Made by a program: the position numbers and the translations under genes. The notes beneath the pieces are model-generated. The model was not told the DNA's origin. It ran no database searches and saw only the letters and a list, made by a program, of their open reading frames with translations. Source: Lichenostomus cassidix (Eukaryota > Chordata > Aves > Passeriformes > Meliphagidae). From it: a stretch of DNA of 64,000 bases. Within the stretch, counting starts at the first letter, position 1. Each line of letters opens with the position of its first letter. Below are positions 50,079 to 63,010 of this stretch, in pieces. Where the stretch lies: contig CM039193.1 in the NCBI GenBank assembly GCA_008360975.2, forward strand, positions 17,839,389 to 17,903,388, written 5' to 3'.

Positions 50079-51721
50079 CAAAGATTAACAGAATTGATGT
50101 AATTTAATTTCTTGTCCATTTTACAAAATTTTGCGCACAAAAAAAATCACCTACCCCCCTACAAGGTCAGTGAGGAAGGAGGGAATTTTAGGGAATTTTC
50201 CTTCTTTGGTGGTACTTTAGGCAGAGTAAGAACAAGACCAGTAAAGCTGAGCTTTCCAGGGAGGTTTAACACTATTTGCCAGAACACAAAATGAATGAGG
50301 TTATTTACTGCACTGACAGCACAGTAAAAAAAAAAGTAAATAGAGTAAAAAAAAAAAAGATTTGATTTTTCTGTAAGCAGTGCACATGTGGGAGTATTTC
50401 TTTTCTATATTGGCCAAGATTTTGTGCCTCTCTGAAGTGGTTTTTGAGACAGGAATATATTTTAATCTCTTCAGAAGAGTATTTTGGACATGCAAAAGGT
50501 GGGAGGTAGAGAGAGAAAGGTAATAATGTCTCAGGTGCCAACACCTCAAAGGACCCAAGGGACATAATGAGGCACCTTGTAGAATCCTCTGCTATGGTTG
50601 TGTGTGTACAGAATATAGAAACCTACACAAAAATATTGAGATAAACTGAGAATTTAGTAACAATGACTAACAGCAGCAGCTGAATAACTCTGCCCTGCTG
50701 AAAATAAGTTACTTTTCTCCCACCTTTTTATAGAAACAGAGTAAGATGAAATCTCATTCAACATTTTAAGGTTTAAAAAAATTAAACCCAAAGCAAGGAA
50801 TTATCAAACTAGGATTTTTTTAGTACACTTTTAGTTTTGTATAATTTCTACCCTTGTGCTCTTACCAAGATCTTCCCTCAATACCCTATTTCCCCAAGAA
50901 AAATTACTGTAATCTAGTCGAAAATGTCAAAGGTAACAGAAGAGAGGGATGCAGGGAAGGAAGAGCTTGGGCACATGGGCCAGCTGAATTTCTCAGTGCT
51001 GCAGAACTCAGTTCTCTTGTTTCGCCTCTCCCTTTGCAGGAGAGATAAAACAAGTCTGACACACAAGAAAACTGTTTTTGCCTAACCTGCACAGAGGTGG
51101 CTCATCCTCAGCACTTCTGAAGCAAAACTAATGCAGTGTGCAGGAGGGCAAACCAAAGAATAACCAACCAACAAAAAAACCTTAACAACCACTCCAGCAA
51201 ATGGAAATAAAGTATAAAATAATCCAAAGTAAGGAGCTAGCTTTAGGAGAAGTGAATTAGTGATACAGCATTGCTCTGAGCAATGCAGCAAATGCTTCTG
51301 CCTGGCTAAAACATCATTCAGGATCAACTTTTCCTTTGTGTGTTGTTCTTGTTCAGGGTGGAGAGAGCTGGGACAGAGGGGAGAGGAGCACACAGGGATC
51401 ACCAGGAGGGGCACAGATGATGCCCCCAGCCATGGCCTGGCAGGTGCTGGAGCCTCCCTGAACCACACTCTGAATTCCCAGTTCAAACATGTGCGTTTTA
51501 ATTACAACAGATGCACTCCTGAGCTTAGGGAGCATCAGGAAAAGCAGAGAGGGCGAGAACTCTGTGACAGATACTGAACACAAGCACCTGTGCCATCCAG
51601 TGTGGATTTTCCCAGCACTGCACCTGAGCAGCATCCTCTCCCCCTGCTGCAGCCACCAGCAGGCTGTGGCTGCCCTGGCTGCCCTCCCCGTGCCCCGGTG
51701 GCACCAGTGCCCAGGCCGTAC

Positions 51722-51944
51722 CTGCTGCCGCTCCACGCTGCTCAGCGGGGGGGAGATGCCCACCGTCCTGGCTGCATCCATGCTGTTTTTGGTCAGGGCT
51801 AGGGGCTGCTCCATGCTCAGGCTGGGGATGGAGGCGTACATGTGGTTGGCGTGGAGGCTCATGGTGGGGGCAGCCGCCCTCTCGATGGGGCTGCGGCTTC
51901 GCTCGCGGTGCTCCTTGCGGTAATCCCCGTTGGCCGTCTTGCTT
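51722..51944 (-). CDS. VGLL4: VGLL4 internal coding exon (Ser/Pro-rich region)
   Basis: A 223-bp exon between a ccctgcag acceptor (AG at 51946-51945) and a gtacgg donor at 51721-51720. The first base completes a codon begun in the upstream exon; 74 codons follow and the exon ends exactly after ERQQ in phase 0. The peptide starts SKTANGDYRKEHRERS and contains RSRSPIERAAAPTMSLH, a PSLSMEQPLALTKNS segment and ISPPLSSVERQQ. This is the conserved central region of vertebrate VGLL4. It carries proline-directed Ser sites but no folded domain. The preceding exon, expected to end in a region resembling FNPHL, was not found between 51945 and 64000. The protein is therefore incomplete at its N-terminus, with roughly 90 residues missing by comparison with the human length I recall. 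Confidence 0.96.
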
Positions 51945-54572
51945 CTGCAGGGCACAAAACAGGGACAGGGCTTCAGTGGGGATCCAGGCTGGCCTGAGAC
52001 AGGCAGCATTCCATCAGCCCTGTCAGGAATATCACTTTGCTAGGGGGAATCTCCCCATGGGATATCCCAAAGAGAAGCCAAACCCCACATCTGCAAGCTC
52101 TGCCCACCAGCGCATCTCCTCAGACTAGAATTTCTTCAGACACTCACCAAACGCACCAAGAAACAACTTATTTTTAAGATCAGACCCCTCCTCATTTACC
52201 ATACTATTAATCCCTCTCCATTTAACACTGCAATATTCTCTAGGCATTGCTGAAGCCCAAGGAAAGTCTATTTTACTGTATCAGTAAAAATGCAGGGAGT
52301 CAAGGCAGGAAACAAAATTTTCCAAGCAGAAAATGAAAGAAAAGCAAACTACGCTGCACTTATCTCAGAATGATTTAATTACAACTGCTCTATCAAAAGA
52401 GTAATTTCCAGCTACTCCTGAACAGTAAATCCCTGTAGATGTGCTCACATAATGAGCCCATCATTCACTGCAATGGAAATAAAGCTGGGTTTGTGCCTGA
52501 GGGATTCCAGTTCCCATACAGCAACAGATTTGTCATTAAAGGCAAACCTCAAAACTCAAGGGAAAAGCACTTCACTCATCACCAGGTAAAGGTGGGCATC
52601 ACCAGCAGCCTGGAGTCACCAGTGCTGGAAGAGCTCACACACCAGAGATTGGAACTGCAAATCCATCTGCCCTTCCCAGAGGAGAAACCTGCATCTAGGG
52701 GAATTCAAAATAACAACCTGTCTTTGGAACATTCTTGAAGTACTACTGAAGTGCCTTACATGTCCTGCCTATAAGTGTGTGAAATTTAAGGTGTTTTTCC
52801 TCCTGCTTTTTAAAGCTTATCAAATCAAATTAATATGCAGGAACAATCTTTCAAAATGCTCTGATGAAAGGCAGAGACAGAAAAGGAACCAATATTCAAT
52901 GCTGAAGTTACAAGTCCAAAAAGCTACTGCTTATTCCAATGTCCGAGAAAGCCTCTCTGAAAGCAAGACTGAGGGAAAAAAAGCCCTGCAAATAGAGGGA
53001 GATAAGGAGCCCCTAAAACACCCTCATGGGGTGTGGGGATGTCCCATGGTGATCCTGACCTGGATCCTGCCCAGCCCTAAATCCTTTAGCCTCAACAGCA
53101 TCGTGGCCACCGATTCCAGCGTTTAAACTACATACTTTGTTAAGTACCTTTTATTTGTAAGCTCTTTTTGTATCTTTTTGACCTTAAAATCCAGTGGCCT
53201 GGACGGCTTTTGCCCTAACTTTTGGATTAGGAGAGAGAAAAGGCCATCGCTCCCCTCTCACAATCTTGCAGCCACTCCCAAGTTCATCTCTTCAACAACC
53301 TTTTATTCCAGCAATACTTTCTTCAAATAAAACCTGTACCCTGCACTTTGTCATCTTTGTGGCCCCTGTCAGGTAAGAGCTCAAAAAGTGACCTCCATTC
53401 AGGAGATGAGGGTCCAGATCTCTGCTGTGCTCAGGAGCAGCACCTTGGCTCAGCTGCTCACAATTCCTCAGTGCTATTCCCCCTACTTGCTCAAAACCCA
53501 CTTGGCTGTACAGAAATTATTGCTGCTGAATGAAATCTCAGCTCATTTCTCGTGGTACAAGTTGGGGTTAATACAATGCCAGGCAACCAGTGACTTGGGA
53601 AGCTCAGGACACAGGGACTCAGTGCCAAATTCCTTCTCCTGGCAGGCTGGGGAGGGAAGAGCCAGCAGCATAACAATCCAATCAGTAACCCTTTGCATCC
53701 CCTGCTTGCCCCCCATCTAAGGCTTGGCCCTCTCCGCTAATTACCAATTAGGAGCTGCAGATTAGCAGAATGCACCGTAAAATCCACCCCCGAGGGTTTC
53801 ACAGCTGCTCCTGAGCACTGAGTGCTGCCCAGGCCCATTTTCCAGGCTGGATTGGACCAGCAGCTCCCAGTTCCCCAGCAATCACAGTCCCAGTGGCACC
53901 TCCAGCTCTCCCAGCTTTGGGCCCAGCTCAGCTCCAGGATTTCCCTGCAGGAGCAGCCTGGGCAGGAAGGTTTGGGATGGCAGCGCTCTGAGCTAATGCC
54001 TGATGCAAATGGAGTTAACGGCAGCACAAGGGGCTCTATATTTAACGTACAGTAGCTCCTCTTGGATTGCAGCACGGAAACAGCTCCTGGACACCAGCAG
54101 GATCCCAGCCCAGCCCACAAGCAGCACTGCCTCCTGTGTGTCTGCACAGAGCCTGGGAAACAGCAACACCAGGGCTGAAATCCCTGCCCAGCCAATGCTC
54201 CTTCTGGCTGCTGCAATCCACAACCTGCGGTGGCTGCAAGCCACATTCTCACTTCTCAACCAAATATTAGCTGGTCTGCTACCATTTAAATTACCATTTG
54301 GAGGCTGAAAAACCACCTACAGCTCCAGTATATTCCTACTTTTCACTGTCTAAAAGAAAAAAAAAGAATCTCTGCTCGGAATTATTCTGTTTTGTTTTAG
54401 TAAGCACAAGGAAAAATTTTGTTTACTGCCCAAAAAATGCTTATGAAATGAAACAAAACATGTACCTACAGCAGTGGTTTGGGGGTTTTTTGTCTTACAA
54501 CTCCCTTTTCAACAACTCAGTGCTGTATTTACTGCGGGGGTGGGGCTGTCAAGTGACCACTGATGAACAAAC

Positions 54573-54671
54573 TTACTGAAATTCCCAAGCAAAATAAATT
54601 TTCCATTTTACACAACAGCACTTATTTCACTCATCCTCGCTTTAAATGAAAAGTCACAGCTCCAAATATTG
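54573..54671. repeat. 99-bp duplicated block, copy 1
   Basis: The same 99 bases recur at 55292-55390 in direct orientation, with three substitutions and no gap. It includes cccaagcaaaataaattttc and catcctcgctttaaatg. It is not recognised as a known mobile element. Confidence 0.93.
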
Positions 54672-55236
54672 TTGAGCTGGTAGTTTTTCTGCCAAAAATA
54701 ACAGCAAGCCAACAACAAAAACCAAACAAAAAACCAATCCTAACAGAAATTATAATGCAGAAAAACCCAACAGAGATTCTCCCTAAGGACTTTTGGAAGA
54801 AGGTACCAAGAAACTGGGCAATGGGATCAACTTGTCTCCAGAACAAGCACAGCAGGCAGACCTTCCCTAAAGACACCTAAAATTATGGAGTTATCTCAGC
54901 CATCTCAGCAGACCACACCCCAGGCCCTTCTGTAGGCAAATAATTCCCTCTTCCTAAATTAGAACAACTCCTCTTCCGGGCAGGGAACTGCTTATACTCC
55001 ACTCCCTAAAAATCCTCTCCTCAATTCATCCACCTTCAGCTCATACACTCTCTGGAAAAAATGAAAAATACCTGAAGCTTCTACTTTCCACATCACATAT
55101 TGTTTCTTCTGAGCCCAAGTGGAAACATTCCATCATGGTGTAACATGAAAGCTCTGCCCTCGTGAAAACACTTGCAGGTCCCTCCTATTCACACATAAAT
55201 AGCAAATCCTACAGACACCTGACTCCACTTGTCAGA

Positions 55237-55466
55237 CAATTGGGTGTAAGGTTATTTATAGGGTACTCATCAATTTCACATTATTAAGTAATTACTGAAA
55301 TTCCCAAGCAAAATAAATTTTCCATTTTACACAACGGCGCTTATTTCACTCATCCTCGCTTTAAATGAAAAGTCACAGCTCTAAATATTGCCAAAGTAGT
55401 AGTTTGGGCAATTGGGCATAAGATTATTTATAGGGTATTCATCAATTTCACATTATTAAGTCATTT
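55237..55466. repeat. Nested duplication B-A-B around 99-bp copy 2
   Basis: A second 99-bp block (55292-55390) is flanked on both sides by copies of another motif: attgggtgtaaggttattta with tagggtactcatcaatttca on the left (about 55239-55290), and attgggcataagattattta with tagggtattcatcaatttca on the right (about 55409-55463). The arrangement suggests a tandem duplication of about 170 bp that includes part of the earlier 54.6-kb block. Confidence 0.85.
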
Positions 55467-55960
55467 AGTTTAGAGTGTCACTTTAAAATAGTTTTCTATG
55501 GAACTTGTTGTCATTATTATTATTACAGTGATGATGATTCTTGTTTTGCTATTAGAGAAGGGGCAATGCTATTATCTGAAGGGGCAATCAAAACTTCATA
55601 TGTGTGAATATAAATCATATTTCACTGAAGTCCATGAGCTCAGACATTCCACACACTCTGAACAAGTTCAAAGATGCATCTCTCAGGTCAAACAAAAGGG
55701 TGGAAAATCACAAAGAAAGATTTCTGACCCAGCTTGGAAAAGAACTTAAAAATATATCCTACAAACAAACCCAGCTGTCCAAACAGCTTTGCCATCCCCG
55801 GGGTCCACTTTTATAAAATCAGTGTATTTTACCAACCCTGAGTCCATGTGCAGTGGGGGAGATGCCAGGGCAATTGCAGTGTTTAAACCCCAGTAACTGC
55901 CATGGGTGAGTCCAGAGCAGAGCCAGTTTGCCTGGGATCCATGGCCTCCCTGCTAGTACA

Positions 55961-56052
55961 GGTATCCCAGTTATCCCAGGTATCCCAGGTATCCAGTTAT
56001 GCCAGGTATCCCAGGTATCCAGGTAACCAGGTATCCAGGTATCCCAGCTACC
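55961..56052. repeat. GGTATCCCA minisatellite
   Basis: About ten units of 8-10 bp: ggtatccca, gttatccca, ggtatcca, ggtaacca and related forms. The frames through it give Tyr/Pro/Arg or Ile/Gly/Tyr repeats with no coding meaning. Confidence 0.92.
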
Positions 56053-56174
56053 TCAGGGCTCATTTGAACAAAATCAGACACCATCCCAACCTCCAGTGAG
56101 CTCCTCCAAGCCCTGAGAAGCAGCCCCAGTGTTCCTGCTGCTCCCCAGTGCATCAGCCCGCTCCCAGCACTCAC

Positions 56175-56480
56175 CGAGCATCATGTGCTGGGCTGGCTGT
56201 CCCCGCAAAGCCAGCCCATGTCCCTGCAGTGTCGCAGCCCCGGGCAGGCAGAGCTGGGTCAGTTAGCGGCGCTTGGTGCTGCAGAGCTGCAGCGCTGTAG
56301 TGCTGGCTGGCACCGGGCGGGGGGAATTCACAGCCAGCCTCGGCAACAGGCAGCTCTGCCAGCTGCTGAGGGAAAGGGAAAATGGGGCCCAGCAAGGGGA
56401 CAGCTCTGCTCTGCCGAGCTGCTGCCAAAGCACTGCTGTAGCTCCGAGGGAAGGGAGCACAGCCGCCCCGCACTCCCCTG
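56175..56480 (-). promoter_or_regulatory. CpG-enriched segment with a splice donor; possible alternative VGLL4 first exon
   Basis: About 300 bp with roughly a dozen CpGs, denser than neighbouring intron DNA. In minus orientation it ends at a strong donor (tcg followed by gtgagtg, intron starting at 56174). Such a donor on the VGLL4 strand could splice to the exon at 51944. An ATG-ATG pair just before the donor is in the wrong phase for the VGLL4 frame. This may be an untranslated first exon or chance; no TATA or other core element is evident. Confidence 0.25.
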
Positions 56481-59400
56481 GGCACAGCCAGAGCTCTGCC
56501 CTGCAATGGCTGATCAGCGTGGTTCACTCTCACACAACAGCCACCCCCTGTTCTTCACACAGAAACAAGGCAGAACACTGCTGAAGAGCTAACTTGCATT
56601 TATTTCTGCACCCAAATTCCGACAGGACTCGAATACTCTCACCATCTTTTTGCTGTCTGTTTTCTAACATCTTTTACTGCCCTTACTCACTGAGTCTGAA
56701 AGGGCAGCTGCTTTTCTTAAAGGCTGCTCAAGGATTTATAATCAACTTCCATGAGCATCACTTCCTGCAAAAGGATCTACTTGCACACAGTAATTCTGTT
56801 ACTGGGAGGTGGGAAAACTAGAACTTAAGGTGGTATTTCAAAATACAATTATATATGTCCAGAGGGAAAAAATCCCAAGTGTTCCTTGCTCAGAATTTTT
56901 TAAGCAATCCAAATTCACTACTAAAAAAAAACCAAACAAAAAAAACTAAAACAAAACCTGAAAGTGCCAGCAATTTGCTGTGAATATCAGCCAATTATCT
57001 GAAGTATTCATAGCATGAGAAAATAATCCAAGCAGCCCAATGCCCTCTTGAATGACATCTAAATAAATAACCCTTTCCCATCCCACTTTATCAGCTTTAT
57101 GCTTCCCAGCTCCTTTGATTAGCCTTTTCCTTTCCTGGCTCAGTACTCCATCCCGAACAGCCAACTTGCAGAGATCCCTGGTTTTGCAGGAATCACTCCT
57201 GCCACAGAACCTGGGCACCAGAGATGGTTCCCTGAGAAAGAGAATGAACACCTCCCTCAAAGGAAAGACCTTTAAAGTCTAAACCATTGAAAACACACTA
57301 AAAAGGAAAGAGGATAATCTTACATACAAACAAAGAGAAGTCAGACTTTCTATATTTATCCTCGCCAAAACAGGATTGTCAGAGATGAACTTTGGACCAG
57401 ATAGTTCCTTGCAAATGGAATCAACCAGGAGAACAGATTTCACAGTAAACCAAAGAAATGAATAATAACCTGTGAAATGGAAGCAGTAATGTCCCATTAC
57501 AGCCTGCACCAAGCACAAATATTCAGATACAGATGAATTTCCCTTCCTGAAGCCTTAATATTCACAAGAATGAAAGAATGCAAGAGAACCACATGATGTA
57601 AGACCTCAGTCCAAAGCCAAACCCACAAAACTGAAATCGAAATCTAATGTACAGTAAAATCAATTAACACAATCTCAGATCCTACTCACTTTTTCTCACA
57701 GGATTTTTTTTTTCAAATGTTTGGCAATCTTTGCTCCAACACTCCTAGAATTATTTTAAAAGACTTTAAAAGCACTGGTTGCTTTTTAACAGCAAAACTC
57801 AAGATTTATGAAATTAAAAGTTCTGTCACTGCTGGAACAAGTGCACAAATGCAATGCAGAAACAATGATAAAGTTATGTCACTGCAACAGGTACAGACTG
57901 CAGGTTACCTGCAACTTAATTTTTAAAAACAAGGGGGGAAAAAATGACCCAGTAATCTCTTTGATCTGTACTGCTGCTGCCTTGCTCAGCTCCAAACCGA
58001 CTCCAAATCCCATCTTTAGGTTCTCCTTTTGCCTGGCACACCGGACAGTTCATTCTAAAGTTCCATCATTTTCTGAAGAGCCTTTAGGTGAGGCCATACC
58101 TGAGATGCAAACAACAAAATTTTAACATATAATAAATGCCCAGGAAAATTCTGAACTGGTAAGTGATGTGATTAATTCTGCTGAGGTAGCTGTAAATATG
58201 AATTAGCCTGTTAGGAAAATTTTAAAAAATGATGAATGGCTCAAAAAGCAGAGCTTGAGCAAGAGAAAGCTCGAGCATTTCAGTATTACCACAATAACAA
58301 ATGTCTAACTATAACTCAATATTGCAGTAATCATAGAAAGTTTCCTCAAATGCACAATGATTTCTGGAGAATAAACATAACCCCTTTGCACGTTTTCTAC
58401 GTTTTGTTCAACTCTTTCTAGGTGGGAACCAGGAGCTGAGCTCCCATCGGATCTGACTTTGTTTTCAAGGATTGAGGACTAAAAGTTTTCAACCTCCCAC
58501 CAATCCCATTAGTTATAGAGGAGAAACTTTCTGTCCCAACTCCTGCCTAGGAACAGAGCAGTTCTTGGAAAGAAAACAGAGCAAGGAACCAACCCTTGGA
58601 GATTTATCTGATTCAGGAACCTCTCCATAATTCTCCCTTCAAAGAACAACAGTAGCTCCAATTGCCTCTGGAAAATCCTGCGCCACACACTAGAAAAATG
58701 TTTCATGGAAGAGCTATTTCTGCCAGCTGTGAAGAGCAAATGACAGGAGATGTGAGCCTCTGGGAAGCTGAGAAAGGCCCTGCAGAGGATGTGGTCTGTC
58801 TTGGGGAGCTGCTGCTACTGCACTTTGCAGAGCACTTTTTTGGACAGCAGTTTCAGCACAACTGCAAAACTCAGACATACCAAAATGTGCCAGAACCTCC
58901 ATCCTAGAGCTGCCAGTCCAGCCCAGGATGAAGGTTTCCTTTCCAGCTGAAAAGGAAAGTCTGCAGAAGGCACCTGAGGCAGTGCAAGCAAGCTGGTGAA
59001 GCACAGGGAGCATTCCATGCTCAGCCTGGGGAGCAAGGCAGGATCCTGCAGGCACTGGGATGGGCAGGGTGGGATCTAGAGCACCAATCACCATAAGGGA
59101 AATTACAACTATCCCTGCAGAAGGCTGAGCTGCTGCAAGTCCTTAAGGCACTCTGGATGCTTGGAGGGGACAACTTCCACAGGAGCAAATGATAAAAACA
59201 GGAGGTGAAAGAGACACTCCAGATTTCTAACAAGCAGGAAGGAAAAGCTGAGTGTAGGGAAAGAGCGAAGAGGCTTCCATGGGATCAGCTCCAAGGTCAG
59301 AGGGGTCACAGGATAAGATTCTCTAAAGGGATTTGTTCCTACCCACTGCAGTGCCCACCCAAACACCTCTGGCACCCATCTTTTCCAGCATTCTGCCCAC

Positions 59401-60834
59401 CCAGCACAGGGGTCACGTGCAGCTTTCATAACTCCTTTTGAAGTCCAGCTTGGCACATGCAGAAGCCTTTTATACCCAGTCACTGGAAAATACCATAAAA
59501 ACTATTTATGATCGCCCAGAGAACTCCACGGGCCAATGTCAGGGGAAAGGCTGCACATCAAATGCAGCACTGGGTCACATCACAGAGCTCTGAGATCAGC
59601 CTGCCAGGCCACTTCAGGCTGCCCTGCAGGCTCTGGGAAAACTTGGTGCTGTTCAAACTCAACAGTGAAACCTGGTAAAAGTGTTAAAAGAAATAACGAA
59701 ATGCCAATTGTGTTCTCTTAGAGGATTCACTGGGTTGCTCCCTGCAGTATTTTCTGCTTTTTTTTATTTGGAAAAAAATGATTTTTGATCATCACCCAAT
59801 GCCTGTCGTGGAACTGTTTTTGTAAAAGTGGTTACCACCTTAAACCAATCAGTGAACCCCAAATTCTCACAAGTTTGTGGGATTTTCCTTAGTTCTACCA
59901 CCTAAAAACTGCATCAGGTTGAATCATACAGCAGAGGAGCAGATTAATAATTTTCCTCAAAGAGATGACAGGGGAAGTAAAAGACATCAACAGCATGAGC
60001 CTGGCCAGTTTATTTAGTAAGAGCTTTAACAACACCAGCCAGCCTCTGAAAATAAGGTCACAGTGCTGGAATTAACTGTGCCAAATTGCCAGGAGAAAAT
60101 GGGACTGCACAGCCTTCTCTGCCAGCTTCAGAGGGTCTAAAGAGAAAGAGGGGAAAGTGTCTGGAATCCTTAAAACTTACAAATTATGGGCTCTACCCAC
60201 TGGATACACACTGCAACGTTAGCTGATGTGAACCAGGAAAAGCTGAGAAACTACAATAATTCACTTCCAGACATTTCAAAAATTCTCAAAAAACCCCAGG
60301 CTCTTTAGGCCCTTACACCAGGAGCAGTGTTTAAACAACTGGTTTTAAGAAATTAGACTTTTTTTCATAGGCTGTTTTACAGAAGGAATAAACATTTCAT
60401 TAAAAGTTTATTGAAACGGTTTGTAATTGCTAATAAAATTGGAATTACCGAAAACTCTAGAAGCACTATAAATACAGTAACAGCTCCATTGTAACTGTTC
60501 AGACCATTATAGTCAAATATTCCCTTGAAAAGCTGGTAGTCAAATGGACCCCAGCAGCAGCAGAGTGTTTAGAGGCATTTCTGCAGCTCAGGCACCCCAG
60601 TTACCCACCAGACCCTGCAATCAACAGTCTCCTCTCAAAGCAGCTTCTGCTTAAAGGGAGACTTAATCAGAAGAGCAAATCACAAGCAAAAATCTTTGGG
60701 GATTCCACTCCCTTTTGAAGGTATTTCTGAATTAGGAAAGTTAGTGATGAAAAATGTGATAAAGGTTTATGAAACATCATTTGGGCAGCAGAACATCAGT
60801 CATGTCTGTGGTGTCAGAAATGTCCACATGGCTC

Positions 60835-60925
60835 ACTGGGATCCATGCCATGGGATCCAATCACCCAGGTGTCACCCACACTGATCCATCCCATGGGATC
60901 CAATCACCCACACTGGGATCTGCTC
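60835..60925. repeat. Short degenerate repeat with catgggatccaatcaccca
   Basis: Two exact copies of catgggatccaatcaccca (near 60849 and 60892) and several partial ones (actgggatc, gtcacccacactg) within 90 bp. It is a small local duplication. Confidence 0.8.
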
Positions 60926-61645
60926 TCCACAGCATTCCCTCTGGAGCAGGTGACCCCATCACTGGGATCAAACCCTCCAGACCCCAATGGCAGCAAAGCC
61001 CTTTTACTCTCCTCCTCTTTCTTTTGGGATAAACCTTAAACCAACCCAGCCCTGGCACTGCCCAGACTCAGGGCATCCCACAACCCCCAGCCAGCACCAC
61101 TGCTCTGTCACTCAAGGATTCCCTGGGAGCAGCCATGGGATCTGCCAGGAGATCCCTCAGCTTCCTCCCCCAGGTCACTGTTTGGGAATCCCATTAGCTG
61201 CAGGAAGGAGTTAAACCTGCCAGGCTGTGCCTGCCATCCTACAGCACCAGCCTGGGGAACAAAACCACTGCTTCAACCAGAAATTAATGTAAGGTTTTAT
61301 TCCAAACCTTACCCTCACAGAGTCATTGTCTATAGCAACCGTGTCCATAACATTCTAACTCTCAAGAGCACAACTTTCTAGTAAAAGGCACATCTGTCAA
61401 ACTGCAGGAAACATCTGGGAAAATGGTTAAATAGAAAGAAGTGAGATTAAACCTTTGTTTCCATGGGGTTGGATATACATCCAGGGTATGTTTGCAAAGG
61501 TTACTGGTTCTTTCCTTGCCTCTTGCTGAGACACCAGGCTTTAGGATTGGTGCTGAATTTCACCCCATGTAGATATAGGATGATTCACACGATGTAAAAT
61601 TTCCCTTTTACCCTTGGGTAAAAAATCCAACACCTTGAGGGATTC

Positions 61646-61718
61646 CCCATTCACTTAAGAGTTGGACTCCATGATCCTTGTGCTCCTTTCCAGCTCGGAA
61701 TATTCTGTGATCCTGCGG
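61646..61718 (+). mobile_element. SINE/CR1 3' tail fragment (TguSINE1-like)
   Basis: The segments ccattcacttaagagttgg, actccatgatccttgtg, ctcctttccagctcggaa and tattctgtgatcctg follow the CR1-derived tail of the songbird SINE as I recall it. The same junction motif occurs at about 2278-2300. No tRNA-like head is clear upstream, so this could be a 5'-truncated SINE or the related CR1 subfamily that donated the tail. Confidence 0.75.
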
Positions 61719-62939
61719 TTCCCATTGTGTCCCTGGGTGCACAAGACTGTGGCTGCCTTCCCAGAGTGGGTGATCAAACCCCTCTGTGCAACACTGACAT
61801 GGCTTTTCCCCTAAAGAGGCAACCTGGAGCCTTGCCACCTCATGGAAGGGTTATGCTCCTCCACAAAAGATGGGAAATCAAAGTGGAAAACGTGGTATCA
61901 AAGCAGAAATCTGGAGCAGCCTAACAAACCCCTTCTGTTTGCAAGTGGAGGAGACACCTGAGCTAACATTGCCTGGTTTTTCAAGTACTTCAACATATAC
62001 CCCAATTTTGACAGATAGGTCTTTTTGAGAAGTACTGATAAGCTATCAATCAAATTGCTTTTAGCCCTGAAACTGTTCCTAACAAGCCTTTCACATGTGC
62101 TTCAACTGAAAGGGACTGGAGTGCTTTCTGAAATTCCCCCTTGGCTAAGAACTGCAAAACCCTGTGTTAAATATTAACTCAGATATGGTAGCTCTTTCAA
62201 GTCTGTCTCTGAAGGTTCAACTTCATGTACATTTCTTGAAAACAATTTAAGAATCATTTTGTGCAGTGTGTGATCTCCATTAATAAGTAAGAAGATAGAT
62301 CTGATTCACTCCATCATTCAAGCAGTACATACAAGAAAAGAAATAAAAATTAAGAAACACAGTTTGAAAACTGCTCTGTGATCCTTTGTCCACTTAATCA
62401 ATGAGAACCACATTGCATCAGCTCCACTGAGGAGTTCAGCTTCAACAGGACTGCTCTGACAGCCCCAGGTGAACTCTAAAATCCTTCCAGGGCACATTTG
62501 TGCTGAGGATGGAGTGAAGATGCTTCCCTCAGCAAATGAGAGACACTTTGGGTGTTCTGAACTGTGTGCTGGGGTTTTTCTCCAGCTCCAATTTGTCACA
62601 ATCAAATGACAGTGAAAACATGTTTCCTAATACCACATGAAGTTTGGAACCCAAAGAGCAGCAGTTGCAGCAAAGAGCTTCTCTGACAACTCCCACGCTA
62701 CCTCAGAGCCAGTTCTGCATCTCGTCAAGCCCTGCTGGAGCTGGAGCCAGGTTCCTCCACAATGGGGATTTTCTGATTTTCTGCAGGGCATTTCCACCCT
62801 GTGTTCTCAGCCAGGTGGGAACTCAGGGTTCTCAGGGGGGTGGCAGGGCCCTCCTCTCATGAGGAGCCTTGTTTATTGAGTACTTCAGATTTTACTCAAA
62901 ACTGCTCCCTCTGAGTGACTCTAAGCATGATGAAGATGC

Positions 62940-63010
62940 AGCTGAGACTCCTCTGAGCAGGAGGTTGAGTGAAATGGTCTGTTCTAATCTGAATTATTCC
63001 ACAGTCTTTG
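62940..63010 (+). mobile_element. Possible diverged CR1 3'-end fragment
   Basis: The segments gcaggaggttgagtgaaatgg, tctgttctaatctgaattat and tccacagtctttgaa resemble the order AGGTTGGACTAGATG...TCCAATCTGAATTATTCT at a CR1 3' end, but with many changes. Confidence 0.45.

Larger units (their letters stand above)
48409..51721 (-). other. VGLL4: VGLL4 intron carrying tandem array and inverted repeat
   Basis: A 3313-bp phase 0 intron in minus orientation, with donor gtacgg from 51721 and an acceptor ending in cccccag at 48409. A five-unit tandem array (48453-49387) starts only 44 bp from the acceptor, and a long inverted repeat (49705-50078) follows. The rest, 50079-51721, is unique AT-rich sequence with short A runs near 50326-50360 and no recognised feature. 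Confidence 0.92.

Noticed and set aside
51353..52009. Extension of the VGLL4 central frame to 218 codons on both sides of the exon
   Set aside because: Conservation with VGLL4 starts exactly at the acceptor (51944) and ends exactly at the donor (51722); sequence outside is intronic readthrough.
53737..54252. 171-codon minus-strand frame rich in Cys and Trp
   Set aside because: It lies in GC-rich VGLL4 intron DNA with several overlapping open frames on both strands and no family resemblance.
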